DNA of 64,000 nucleotides from Bradyrhizobium sp. WSM471 (GTDB taxonomy: Bacteria; Pseudomonadota; Alphaproteobacteria; Rhizobiales; Xanthobacteraceae): positions 3,472,001 through 3,536,000 of the forward strand of contig NZ_CM001442.1 of NCBI RefSeq assembly GCF_000244915.1. The letters are read 5' to 3'. Each line of letters begins with the position of its first letter. Position 1 is the stretch's first letter. The position numbers and the translations under genes are program-made. Shown in pieces: positions 51,535-59,721 of this stretch. The notes beneath the pieces are model-generated. The model was not told the DNA's origin. It made no database searches and saw only the letters and a list, made by a program, of their open reading frames with translations.

Positions 51535-52785
51535 TCAGTACTTCTTACATTCAGGTACTGTGCGGCTCGGCAAACCGATTTTGGCGAACACCGCGGGATC
51601 GTAACCCAGCGTTTGGTTGACATTCGGGATCACGTTCACGACCTTTGAGAACAGCGCGCCCTTGCCGTCGTCGACAACCTCGGTGACGAAGTTGGTGCCG
51701 ATCGCCTGGCGGTTGGAGTCCAGCTTGATCTTGCCGTTGGGTGCGTCGATTTCGATCTTGGCGAGGGCCTCCTTGTACTTGGCCTGATTGTTGGAGAGAT
51801 CTCCGTTGACCTGACGTAGCGCCAGGATCAGCGCCATGGTCGAGCCGTAATAGTTGGTGGCGAGCAGCGATGGGCTCGGGAAGCGCTTGTTGGGCGGGAA
51901 GGCGTCCTGATAGTCCTTCACGAACTTCTGCCAACTCGGGTTCTCCCAGGTGTCGGCCTGGCCGCTCGCGGCCAGCGTGCCGATCAGGGCATTCTTGGCG
52001 TTTCCTTTGGACGACAGGATGGTCTGGTCGATCATGATCGAGCCGCCCATCAGATGCGCCTTGCCGCCGGCCTGCTGATATTGGTTCAGGAAGTTGACGG
52101 CGTCGGCGCCGCCGAGGCCGAGATAGATTGCGTCGACGTCGTCGGGCAGTGCGGCGATAACCGAGGCAAAGTCCTTGGTGCCGAGCGGCACCCATTGCCG
52201 GTTGGTGACCTGTCCGCCAGCACCGCAGAACTCGAGCACGAGGCCGAACACCTGCGTATAGATGAATGAGTAGTCTTCGCCGACGGTCGCGATCTTGCGA
52301 TACTTCTTTTGGTCATAAGCGTACTTGCCGAGGCCCACCTGCCACTGCGCGCCATCCATATTGTAGCGGAAAAAGTTCGGAGCGGGATCGACATAGGTCG
52401 TTTCCTGGGCACCGGAGGCGGCATTGATGAACGTCAGTTCGGGATGGGTCTTTGCAAAATTTTTGACCGCGATGCCTTCGTCACCAGAGAGCGGCGACAG
52501 CAGGATCTGTACCTTGTCCTGCTCGATCAGCTTGCGCACGGCCCGCACGGCGGAGTCCGGCGTCGCATCGGTCGAGGCGATGACAAATTCAAGTTCCTTG
52601 TCGCCGACCTTCTTGCCGAGGACGTTGAGGGCCGTCTGGAATCCGCGGATGCCGTCCTCGCCGAGTACGGTGTAGGTGCCTTCGAGCGTCGCGGTGACGC
52701 CGACCTTGATCTTCTCCTGTGCGAAGGCGGTGCCCGAAAGTAACAGGCTGCCCAACGCGATCAGTCCTAGACTGCCTTTCAACAT
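51535..52785 (-). CDS. Branched-chain amino acid-type ABC transporter substrate-binding protein (LivK-like)
   Basis: This 416-residue periplasmic protein has a signal peptide (MLKGSLGLIALGSLLLSGTAFA) and a mature part starting QEKIKVGVTATLEGTYTVLGEDGIRGF, the LivK beginning. The conserved region SPLSGDEGIAVKNFAKTHPELTFINAASG supports the family. The ATG at 52785 follows GGGAGGAG. It is the first gene of the - strand cluster and defines the substrate of the Liv importer. Ligands of this group include amino acids, aromatic acids and urea; the family alone cannot tell which. Confidence 0.92.
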   Translation of the reverse strand: MLKGSLGLIALGSLLLSGTAFAQEKIKVGVTATLEGTYTVLGEDGIRGFQTALNVLGKKVGDKELEFVIASTDATPDSAVRAVRKLIEQDKVQILLSPLSGDEGIAVKNFAKTHPELTFINAASGAQETTYVDPAPNFFRYNMDGAQWQVGLGKYAYDQKKYRKIATVGEDYSFIYTQVFGLVLEFCGAGGQVTNRQWVPLGTKDFASVIAALPDDVDAIYLGLGGADAVNFLNQYQQAGGKAHLMGGSIMIDQTILSSKGNAKNALIGTLAASGQADTWENPSWQKFVKDYQDAFPPNKRFPSPSLLATNYYGSTMALILALRQVNGDLSNNQAKYKEALAKIEIDAPNGKIKLDSNRQAIGTNFVTEVVDDGKGALFSKVVNVIPNVNQTLGYDPAVFAKIGLPSRTVPECKKY

Positions 52786-53130
52786 TGCTCTCCTCCCTGG
52801 ACGATCTTGTCGCTGTTTTTCACCGCGCCCCGACGCGTCCGCCGCGCGGTGCGGCGTTCGAGCAAGACCAACGGTTCTTGAAATGAAGGCTAACCGAACT
52901 CCGATGCAGCGCACGTGCCGGAGCCGTGTGCGGCTTAACGGGCAGTCTCATTTTGAATGTTGCGTCGCGATTAACATCGCAGTGCAACAGGCGTCAGGCT
53001 TGCCGGTTTTTCACCTGCCTGACGCATGGCGGTCGCGGAGTGCCGCCGGTGAATGGGATCGCTCGAATAGAGGAGAAATCAATCGTAGGCGTTGGCGTTG
53101 CGTGATTTTGCCGCGCGCGGCACTCGCTGG
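52786..53130. promoter_or_regulatory. Long leader/promoter region of the LivK-headed cluster, with dyads
   Basis: This 345-base region lies between the end of the dipeptide operon and the start of the LivK gene. It contains a perfect nine-base inverted repeat, GCGTCAGGC at 52991-52999 and GCCTGACGC at 53017-53025, with a 17-base loop, and a hairpin GCGAT-TAAC-ATCGC at 52967-52980. The first could be the terminator of the dipeptide operon (no T-run follows) or an operator of the cluster. No gene is supported here. Confidence 0.45.
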
Positions 53131-54096
53131 TTATACGTTGTGGCAGGCGATCGTCCGACCGTCCGCGCCTGCAGATCGAAGTTGTGGCACATCGACGAGA
53201 CAGCGATCGCTGGCCATTGGACAGCGGGGCGCATATGCACAGCCGCGCGTTGGCGTGAAGAGACTTGGCGGTTCACCCATTTCGATCGCGCCCAGGATCC
53301 GCTTCGATGGATCCGGCTTCGGAATTGCCGCCACCAATGCGCGCGTATAGGGATGGAGCGGATGATCCAGGACCGTCCGCGTCCCGGCCTGCTCCACGAT
53401 CCGGCCCATATACATGACAGCAACGCGGCTGCTGATCTGCCCGATCACGCCAAGGTCGTGCGAGATGAAGAGCATCGACAGTCTCAATTGGTCACGCAGA
53501 TCCATCATCAGATTGAGCACCTGCGCCTGCACGGAAACGTCGAGGGCCGAGACCGGCTCGTCGGCGACGATGATGGACGGGGTGGGAAGAATGGCGCGTG
53601 CGATTCCGACCCGCTGCCGCTGCCCGCCACTCAGCTCGTAGGGATAGCGAGCGGCGAAAGACGGGTTCAATCCGACGGCCGTCAAGGTGGCAGCTATGGC
53701 CGCGCTGCGCTCGGCGCGGCTCTTGAAGAAGCCACTGATGTCGGCCGCCTCCGCGACCGAATCTCCAATTGTGCGCCGCGGGTTGAGCGATGCATTGGGA
53801 TCCTGGAAAACCATTCGGACGCTCAGACGCATCTCGCGGAGGCCGGAGCCGCCGGCTCCGATCAATTCGGTTCCCTTCAAATTGATGTTGCCGCTGTCGG
53901 GCCGGACCAGCCCGACGAGGGTTCGGCCCAGCGTGGTCTTGCCGCAGCCGGACTCGCCCACGATCCCGAGGACCTCGCCTTCCGCCAGCGACAGCGATAC
54001 ACCATCCACTGCCTGCACCCGGTATTTCCGACCGGCTCGCCAGGCACTGAACGAGACCATCATGTCCCGGACGTCGAGGATGGCATTGCCGCTCAT
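53131..54096 (-). CDS. Dipeptide/oligopeptide ABC transporter ATPase (DppF/OppF type)
   Basis: This 321-residue ATPase has Walker A GESGCGKTT, signature [15 protein letters not shown], and Walker B IIVADEPVSALDVS, with the oligopeptide C-terminal extension containing GCAYAPRCPMASDRC. The insertion AWRAGRKYRVQAVDGVSL before Walker A is that of DppF. The ATG at 54096 overlaps the DppD stop by four bases. It is the last gene of the operon. Confidence 0.93.
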   Translation of the reverse strand: MSGNAILDVRDMMVSFSAWRAGRKYRVQAVDGVSLSLAEGEVLGIVGESGCGKTTLGRTLVGLVRPDSGNINLKGTELIGAGGSGLREMRLSVRMVFQDPNASLNPRRTIGDSVAEAADISGFFKSRAERSAAIAATLTAVGLNPSFAARYPYELSGGQRQRVGIARAILPTPSIIVADEPVSALDVSVQAQVLNLMMDLRDQLRLSMLFISHDLGVIGQISSRVAVMYMGRIVEQAGTRTVLDHPLHPYTRALVAAIPKPDPSKRILGAIEMGEPPSLFTPTRGCAYAPRCPMASDRCLVDVPQLRSAGADGRTIACHNV

Positions 54097-55067
54097 GGCA
54101 GCTCCCCGCCGGCCAGTGGAAATGCGCAGAGCACCTCGTGCCCTTGGGAGGCCTCCAGGCGGGGCGGGGTCGCCACGCGGCACTGATCGCGCACCGCTGC
54201 GCAACGTAAGGCAAACACGCAGCCAGCAGAGACCGTACCTGGCAGCGGTGGCTGACCAGAAATGGTCGGCAGCCGGCGCGCGCCGGAATTTCGCGACGGC
54301 ATGCAATCCATCAGTCCGCGGGTGTAATGATGACGGGGTGCGCCGAACAGCGCATCGACTGCCGCGGTTTCCACGATCCGGCCGGCGTACATGACAGCGA
54401 CACGATCGGCGAGCTGCGCAATGACTCCCATGTCGTGGGTGATGAACAATATCGCCATATCGAGCCGATTGCAGAGCTCGCGCAAGAGCCCGAGAATCTG
54501 AACCTGTATGGTGACATCCAGAGCGGTGGTCGGCTCATCGGCGACCAGCACCTGTGGCCTGCAGGCCAGCGCAATCGCGATCATGACCCGCTGGCGTTGG
54601 CCTCCGGACAACTGATGCGGATACGCGGACAGCTGCATTTTGGGGTCGGGCATACGGACCAGTTCGAGCAGTTCGCGCGCACGGACCAGCGCAGCTGCAC
54701 CCGAAATCCCCTCATGCACGCGTACGGCTTCGGCGATCTGATCGCCAATCCGACGAACCGGGTTGAGTGAGGTCATCGGCTCCTGAAAGATCATTGCCAT
54801 GCGGCCGTGGTCCGCTTCGACACGTTGCCAGGGCTGCAACCGCGTTACGTCGCAGCCCTCCAACAGGACCCGCCCGGCCCGGACCCGGGGACCCGGCTGC
54901 GGCAGCAATCCCATGACCGCAAGCGAGGTCATGCTCTTTCCGCAACCGGACTCGCCGACGAGACCGAGAATCTCACCCTTGGCCAAGCCGAAGGACACGC
55001 CGGCGACGATGTCGACCGGCGCGGATTCCGGCCCCACTGACACCGTAAGGTCGCAAACTGTCAGCAC
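54093..55067 (-). CDS. Dipeptide/oligopeptide ABC transporter ATPase (DppD/OppD type)
   Basis: This 324-residue ATPase shows Walker [10 protein letters not shown], signature [15 protein letters not shown] and Walker [14 protein letters not shown]. The C-terminal Cys cluster is [15 protein letters not shown]. It lies three bases after the permease gene. Together with the DppF protein it powers the importer. Confidence 0.93.
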   Translation of the reverse strand: MLTVCDLTVSVGPESAPVDIVAGVSFGLAKGEILGLVGESGCGKSMTSLAVMGLLPQPGPRVRAGRVLLEGCDVTRLQPWQRVEADHGRMAMIFQEPMTSLNPVRRIGDQIAEAVRVHEGISGAAALVRARELLELVRMPDPKMQLSAYPHQLSGGQRQRVMIAIALACRPQVLVADEPTTALDVTIQVQILGLLRELCNRLDMAILFITHDMGVIAQLADRVAVMYAGRIVETAAVDALFGAPRHHYTRGLMDCMPSRNSGARRLPTISGQPPLPGTVSAGCVFALRCAAVRDQCRVATPPRLEASQGHEVLCAFPLAGGELP

Positions 55068-55070
55068 AGC

Positions 55071-55931
55071 CTAACCCTTCTCACCGAAGACTTGACGGAA
55101 CCTCGGATCGAGTCGATCGCGCAATGCATCGCCAACCAGGTTCAGAGAAAAGGCCGTCACCACGATCATCATGCCTGGGAAGAAGAGCAGCCACGGGGCG
55201 CGGGTGATGAAGGTCCGCGATTCCGCCAGCATGTTGCCCCAGCTCGGAATGTCCGGTGGGGCGCCAAGGCCCAGGAAATCGAGTGAAGCCGCGCCGAGCT
55301 GCGCGAACGCGAAGACGAAGCTGGCCTGCACGAGAAGTGGCGAGACCAGGTTCGGCAAGATGTGCCGACTGATGAGCCATGCCGCTCCGGCGCCCATGCT
55401 GCGGGACGCCTCGACATAGGTTTCCGCGCGCAAGCGCAGTGTCAGTCCGTAGACGATGCGGGTCGTCGTCGTCATGTAGCCGATCCCGATGGCCAGAATG
55501 ACGGTGGCCACACTCGGGCTCAAGATGACAATCAGGCCAAGTGCGAGAAGCAGGGTCGGGAAGGCCATCAGCACGTCGACCAAGCGCATCAGCAGGTGGC
55601 CCAGCCGCGGGAACAGAGCGGAAAGTACGCCGGCCGGAACGCCTGTCGCGAGAGCGAAGACGACCACGCCCGAGCCGATCAGAAGTGCCATGCGTGCTGA
55701 ATGAATGGTGCGCGAGAGGGTGTCCCGGCCGAATTGGTCGGTGCCGAACCAGTGCGTCACGTTCGGGGGCGTCAGGCGGATCAGCGGATCGATGGCATAC
55801 GGATCGTAAGGCGACAGCCACGGTGCGAAGACCGCGGCGAGTACAGTCGCCAGAAGAACCCCGAGCCCGGCCAGCGCGATCGGGCGGGCGACAAACGGCT
55901 TGAGCCACAAGGTCACGCTGTTGCTGCTCAT
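55071..55931 (-). CDS. Dipeptide/oligopeptide ABC transporter permease (DppC type)
   Basis: This 286-residue inner-membrane protein has the OppC-type N-terminal extension (APWLSPYDPYAIDPLIRLTPP), an EAA-loop region EASRSMGAGAAWLISRHILPNL and the typical ending LNLVGDALRDRLDPRF. It overlaps the DppB gene by four bases. It is paralogous to the fragment at the left edge of the window. Confidence 0.93.
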   Translation of the reverse strand: MSSNSVTLWLKPFVARPIALAGLGVLLATVLAAVFAPWLSPYDPYAIDPLIRLTPPNVTHWFGTDQFGRDTLSRTIHSARMALLIGSGVVVFALATGVPAGVLSALFPRLGHLLMRLVDVLMAFPTLLLALGLIVILSPSVATVILAIGIGYMTTTTRIVYGLTLRLRAETYVEASRSMGAGAAWLISRHILPNLVSPLLVQASFVFAFAQLGAASLDFLGLGAPPDIPSWGNMLAESRTFITRAPWLLFFPGMMIVVTAFSLNLVGDALRDRLDPRFRQVFGEKG

Positions 55932-56872
55932 TGGAGTTCGACCCGCGGATCGAGCAGACGATAGCTCAGATCGACGATCAGATTGATCAGGAGATAAACC
56001 ACCACGATGACCAGGATGACGCCCTGGATCACAGGGTAGTCTCGACGAAGGATCGACTGAACGACGAGGCGGCCGATGCCGGGCAGGGCAAACACGGTTT
56101 CGGTCACCACCGCTTCGGACAACAGTGCGGCGAAGGTGAAGCCGAAGGCCGAGACGACCGCCAGGAGTGCATTACGCCAGATGTGGCGACGCACGACCTG
56201 CCACGGCCTAATTCCCTTTGCACGCGCCGTGCGCACGTAGTCCTCCCGGGAGACGTCGAGCATGCTGGCGCGCGTCAGCCGCAGGATCAAAGCGGCATTC
56301 GGAGCCGCAAGCGCCAGGCTGGGGAGGACGAGATAGCGGAGATTGACGACACCACCTTCGAAGATCGACGGATAACCGGAGCTCGGAAACCAGCCGAGCC
56401 AGGCGGCAAAGATCAGGATCAGATAGAGCCCGACCCAGAACGTGGGTATCGAGGCCATCAGCATCGCACCGCCGGACAATCCCTGATCGAGCCACGTGCC
56501 GTGCCGGACCGCCGCAATCATGCCGATCGGCACGCCGATGACCGCAACCCAGATCATCGTCATGGTGGCGAGCAAGGTGCTGGTCTCGGCGCCATCGGCA
56601 ATTACCGATAGCACGGGCGCCTGGAAGAAGATCGACCGCCCGAGGTCGCCCTCGAGCACATGGCCGGCCCAAGTGAGATATTGCAGGATAATCGGTTGGT
56701 CGAGACCGAGTTGGTGTCGCAAGGCGTCGATCTGGTCGGGAGTCGCGGTGTCACCGAGCAGAACATAGATCGGATCACCCGGCACGATATGGATGAACGC
56801 GAAGATGATGATGGACGCTGCCAGCAGCGTCACCGCCGTCGTTCCTGCGCGCTTGAATGCGTAAGACCACAT
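55928..56872 (-). CDS. Dipeptide/oligopeptide ABC transporter permease (DppB type)
   Basis: This 314-residue permease begins with the DppB hallmark FAFIHIVPGDPIYVLLGD and has the EAA loop VRTARAKGIRPWQVVRRHIWRNAL, with the FALPGIGRL segment in the last part. Six membrane segments are visible. A 79-base gap separates it from the binding-protein gene. Confidence 0.93.
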   Translation of the reverse strand: MWSYAFKRAGTTAVTLLAASIIIFAFIHIVPGDPIYVLLGDTATPDQIDALRHQLGLDQPIILQYLTWAGHVLEGDLGRSIFFQAPVLSVIADGAETSTLLATMTMIWVAVIGVPIGMIAAVRHGTWLDQGLSGGAMLMASIPTFWVGLYLILIFAAWLGWFPSSGYPSIFEGGVVNLRYLVLPSLALAAPNAALILRLTRASMLDVSREDYVRTARAKGIRPWQVVRRHIWRNALLAVVSAFGFTFAALLSEAVVTETVFALPGIGRLVVQSILRRDYPVIQGVILVIVVVYLLINLIVDLSYRLLDPRVELQ

Positions 56873-56951
56873 GTGCTTGTGCGCCTGGTCAGCGGCAACG
56901 ATGCGCGCCGGCGCCGGCGCTCGACAGTCCTCGCGGCCTCATTGCCCGTCC

Positions 56952-58493
56952 TTATTTCGTGGACACATTCCAGAACACGGGACCGTTTGGGTTGAGCCCC
57001 TTGAGCTTGGGAGAAGCAATGTCATAGGTGTAGGCATCGCCTACTTTCATCACCGGGACCTGCTCATAGATCAGCGACTGGATCTTGTCCCATGTCGACT
57101 TGCGCGCTGCTGGATCGGTGGTGTTGATCAACTCAGCCCGAAGCGAGCCGATCTCGGGGCTGTCCCACCAGCCGGGATAGCTCGGATTCAGGAACGTCAG
57201 CAGCAGCGGGTCGGGCGCGAAGGAATGGTGGGTGACGAAGATGTCCCACTGTTCCGGCTGGCCGCGCATCTTCAGAAGGGTCGCCCAATCGACGACCATC
57301 ATCTGAACATTGATCCCAGCGTCGGCCAGCTGGCGGGTGAAGACGGAGGCTTCGTCATAGTGTGCCTGATAGTTCGTCGAGACCAGAAGGCGGATCGGCG
57401 TCCCCGTGTAGTCCGCCTCCTTTGCGAGCTCCTTGGCCTTCTTCGGATCGTGCGCACTGTAGTTGGAGGCGCCTTCGGTCGAGTACCAGGGTGTGCCGTT
57501 GGGAAAGATCGATCCTTCGGCATTCCACAGGTCCTTGGGACCGAAGGCGACGCGCAACGCCTGCGACTTGTCAAGCGCGGTCTGGATGGCGCGGCGGAGC
57601 TTGTAATTATCCTTCAGGATTCCCTGCTTCGAGTTCATGAAGAAAAGGCCGAAGATCGGCGCGTTGGTACGCTGCACCTGAACCGATGGATCTTTGCTCA
57701 GGGAGTCGTACAGATCGCCGGAGATCATTTCCGCATAGTCGTAGTCGCCCGCCTGCACGCCGCTCACGCGCGTGCCGACGTCCGGCACCGGAATGAAACG
57801 GATCTTGTCGAAGCTCGCAACTCGGGCGCCGGCGAAGCCGTCGCCCTTTTCCTTCACCGGCTTGTAGCCCTCGAACCTCTCCACCTCGACATAGCGGTTC
57901 GGCCGCCACTCCACGAACTTGTAAGGTCCGGTGCCGATATAGTCCTTTTGCTCGATCGGCCGGTTTCCCGCTTTGGCGGCAATGTCTTCCGGATAGATCG
58001 CAAGACCGCCATTGACGTCCGCAATGAGAGCCTTCCAGGCGCCGTTCGGCGCGGACAATTTCAGCGTGACTTCATACTTTCCGGTCGCCTCGACCGACGT
58101 AGCCGCCGCCATCAGGAGCTTGCCGCGCGCACCGAAACTGCCCCATCGCGTCATCGAGGCGACCACGTCCTTGGCGGTCATCTCCTTGCCGTTGTGGAAG
58201 AGGACACCTTCGCGGAGCTTGATGACGATGGTCCGACCGCCGTTTTCCGCGCGATCGCTCTCGGCCAGCATCGGACGCGGCGTATAGGTCGAGTCCAGCG
58301 CATATAGGGTCTCGAAGATATGGCGGCCGATGACCGATGCGACGTCGGCTGTCGTCAGCATGACATCGAGCGGCGGCGGTTCTCCGATGGTGGCTTCGCG
58401 CAGCAGGGTGGCGGCATTCGCTTGCGCAATCAAGAACGATGCGGTGGCCAGCCCCACGACGCCACGCATCAAGACACTTGGACCGTATCTCAT
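56952..58493 (-). CDS. Dipeptide/oligopeptide-type ABC transporter substrate-binding protein (DppA-like)
   Basis: This 513-residue periplasmic protein (SBP_bac_5) has a signal peptide ending near FLIAQANA and the family signature IFETLYALDSTYTPRPMLAES and VIKLREGVLFHNGKEMTAKDV. It is the first gene of the dipeptide-type operon and sets the substrate, which may be a peptide or another compound. An RpiR regulator is divergent from it, 239 bases away. Confidence 0.92.
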   Translation of the reverse strand: MRYGPSVLMRGVVGLATASFLIAQANAATLLREATIGEPPPLDVMLTTADVASVIGRHIFETLYALDSTYTPRPMLAESDRAENGGRTIVIKLREGVLFHNGKEMTAKDVVASMTRWGSFGARGKLLMAAATSVEATGKYEVTLKLSAPNGAWKALIADVNGGLAIYPEDIAAKAGNRPIEQKDYIGTGPYKFVEWRPNRYVEVERFEGYKPVKEKGDGFAGARVASFDKIRFIPVPDVGTRVSGVQAGDYDYAEMISGDLYDSLSKDPSVQVQRTNAPIFGLFFMNSKQGILKDNYKLRRAIQTALDKSQALRVAFGPKDLWNAEGSIFPNGTPWYSTEGASNYSAHDPKKAKELAKEADYTGTPIRLLVSTNYQAHYDEASVFTRQLADAGINVQMMVVDWATLLKMRGQPEQWDIFVTHHSFAPDPLLLTFLNPSYPGWWDSPEIGSLRAELINTTDPAARKSTWDKIQSLIYEQVPVMKVGDAYTYDIASPKLKGLNPNGPVFWNVSTK

Positions 58494-58732
58494 GATCGCC
58501 CTCCCGCCTTGTTGAACCGCCTGCTTCCAGGTGCAGGGGATGTGCCTTTCAGCTGCTTGGCCGATGGCATGCTATTGCATGTTTGAAAGTTACATACACA
58601 ATTTGGCAATTATCAAGTGGAAAATGCTGTTCTTGATGAGGCATGCCGATATACGTTTGGTCGATGCTGAAGGTTTCTTACGGCAGCTTCTTGCCAAGGG
58701 CGCAGGTTGATCTGACCTGGGGAGGGCGGGCA
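58494..58732. promoter_or_regulatory. Divergent promoter region, RpiR regulator and dipeptide-type operon
   Basis: This 239-base, comparatively A/T-rich gap holds several short dyads: CATGC-TATT-GCATG at 58568-58581, ATCAAG at 58612-58617 with CTTGAT at 58632-58637, and the palindrome GGCATGCC at 58640-58647. GGCATGC thus occurs twice (also at 58566). They are candidates for RpiR binding sites. A ribosome-binding site GGGAGGG precedes the regulator start. Confidence 0.45.
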
Positions 58733-59689
58733 ATGGCGCGTGCAAAGCGAAATCACCCGGCGAGAGCCGTTCGTGCAGGAATCTCGAAGCCGCCGGACGA
58801 CGACAATGTCGTGGCCGGCGACATCATCTCCCTCATCAGGCAGAGCGCTCCAAGCCTCAGCCCGTCCGAGCAACGCGTTGCCACCGTGCTGCTGGCCGAT
58901 ATGGAGTATGCCGTTCACGCCAGCAATTCCGAGTTGGCCCGTCGGGCGCGCGTCAGCGAGCCGACAGTAACCCGGTTCAGCCGCTCCGTCGGTTGCCGGG
59001 GCGTCCGCGACCTCAAGGTGAGGCTGGCTCAAGCAATGGCGGTCGGGCGGATTTACGTTGAGCTTCCCCCGCATGTCGGGACCGATCTGGCGCGCCCCGC
59101 GCTCTGGCGGTCGGTGTTTCAGGAAATTCGTCGTGCAATTGCCGCTGCCGAGGAGGGACTTCGCAAGGAGGACATCGAGAGGGCTGCCGAAGCGATCTCC
59201 CGCTGTTCGAAGCTTGCAGCGTTCGGGGTGGGGGGCGGTTCCACTCTTGCGGCGGCGGAAGTTCAGAACCGGTTCTTTCGTCTTGGGATTGCCGTCTCGC
59301 ATGCCTCCGATCCGAGCTTGATGCGCATGGTCGCCGCGACCTTCGGGCGGGATGACGTCGTCGTTGCCATCTCGACCACCGGTGCAGCGGACGAGGTCAT
59401 CGAGGCAGCCAGTATCGCCAAGCAATACGGCGCCTTGGTCGTCGCAATTACCAGGCCGCAAAGCAGGCTGGCTTCAATTGCCGATATTGCGCTTGGCGTG
59501 CACGTGCCGGAAGCGCCCGACGCGCTCAAGCCGACGGCGTCGCGTTATGCAATTCTCGCCACCATCGACCTGCTCGCGGCGTCAACTGCCTATTGCAAAC
59601 CGCTCGAAGCCCAGGCACGCATGCGGCGGATCAAATACGAGTTGCTGAAGGGGAGCGACGGGGACGCCAAAGGGCCGCTAGGAGACTGA
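58733..59689 (+). CDS. MurR/RpiR family transcriptional regulator
   Basis: This 318-residue protein has an N-terminal RpiR helix-turn-helix (with SPSEQRVATVLL and NSELARRARVSEPTVTRFSRSVG) and a C-terminal SIS domain with FGVGGGSTLAAAEVQNRFFRLG and VVAISTTGAADEV. SIS domains bind phosphosugars, though several regulators of this family respond to other metabolites. ATG 58733 is preceded by GGGAGGG and is preferred to an upstream in-frame ATG at 58643. It is divergent from the dipeptide-type operon and most likely controls it. Confidence 0.92.
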   Translation: MARAKRNHPARAVRAGISKPPDDDNVVAGDIISLIRQSAPSLSPSEQRVATVLLADMEYAVHASNSELARRARVSEPTVTRFSRSVGCRGVRDLKVRLAQAMAVGRIYVELPPHVGTDLARPALWRSVFQEIRRAIAAAEEGLRKEDIERAAEAISRCSKLAAFGVGGGSTLAAAEVQNRFFRLGIAVSHASDPSLMRMVAATFGRDDVVVAISTTGAADEVIEAASIAKQYGALVVAITRPQSRLASIADIALGVHVPEAPDALKPTASRYAILATIDLLAASTAYCKPLEAQARMRRIKYELLKGSDGDAKGPLGD

Positions 59690-59721
59690 GCGGGCAATTA
59701 GCGCACCGCCGCCCCTCGGGA

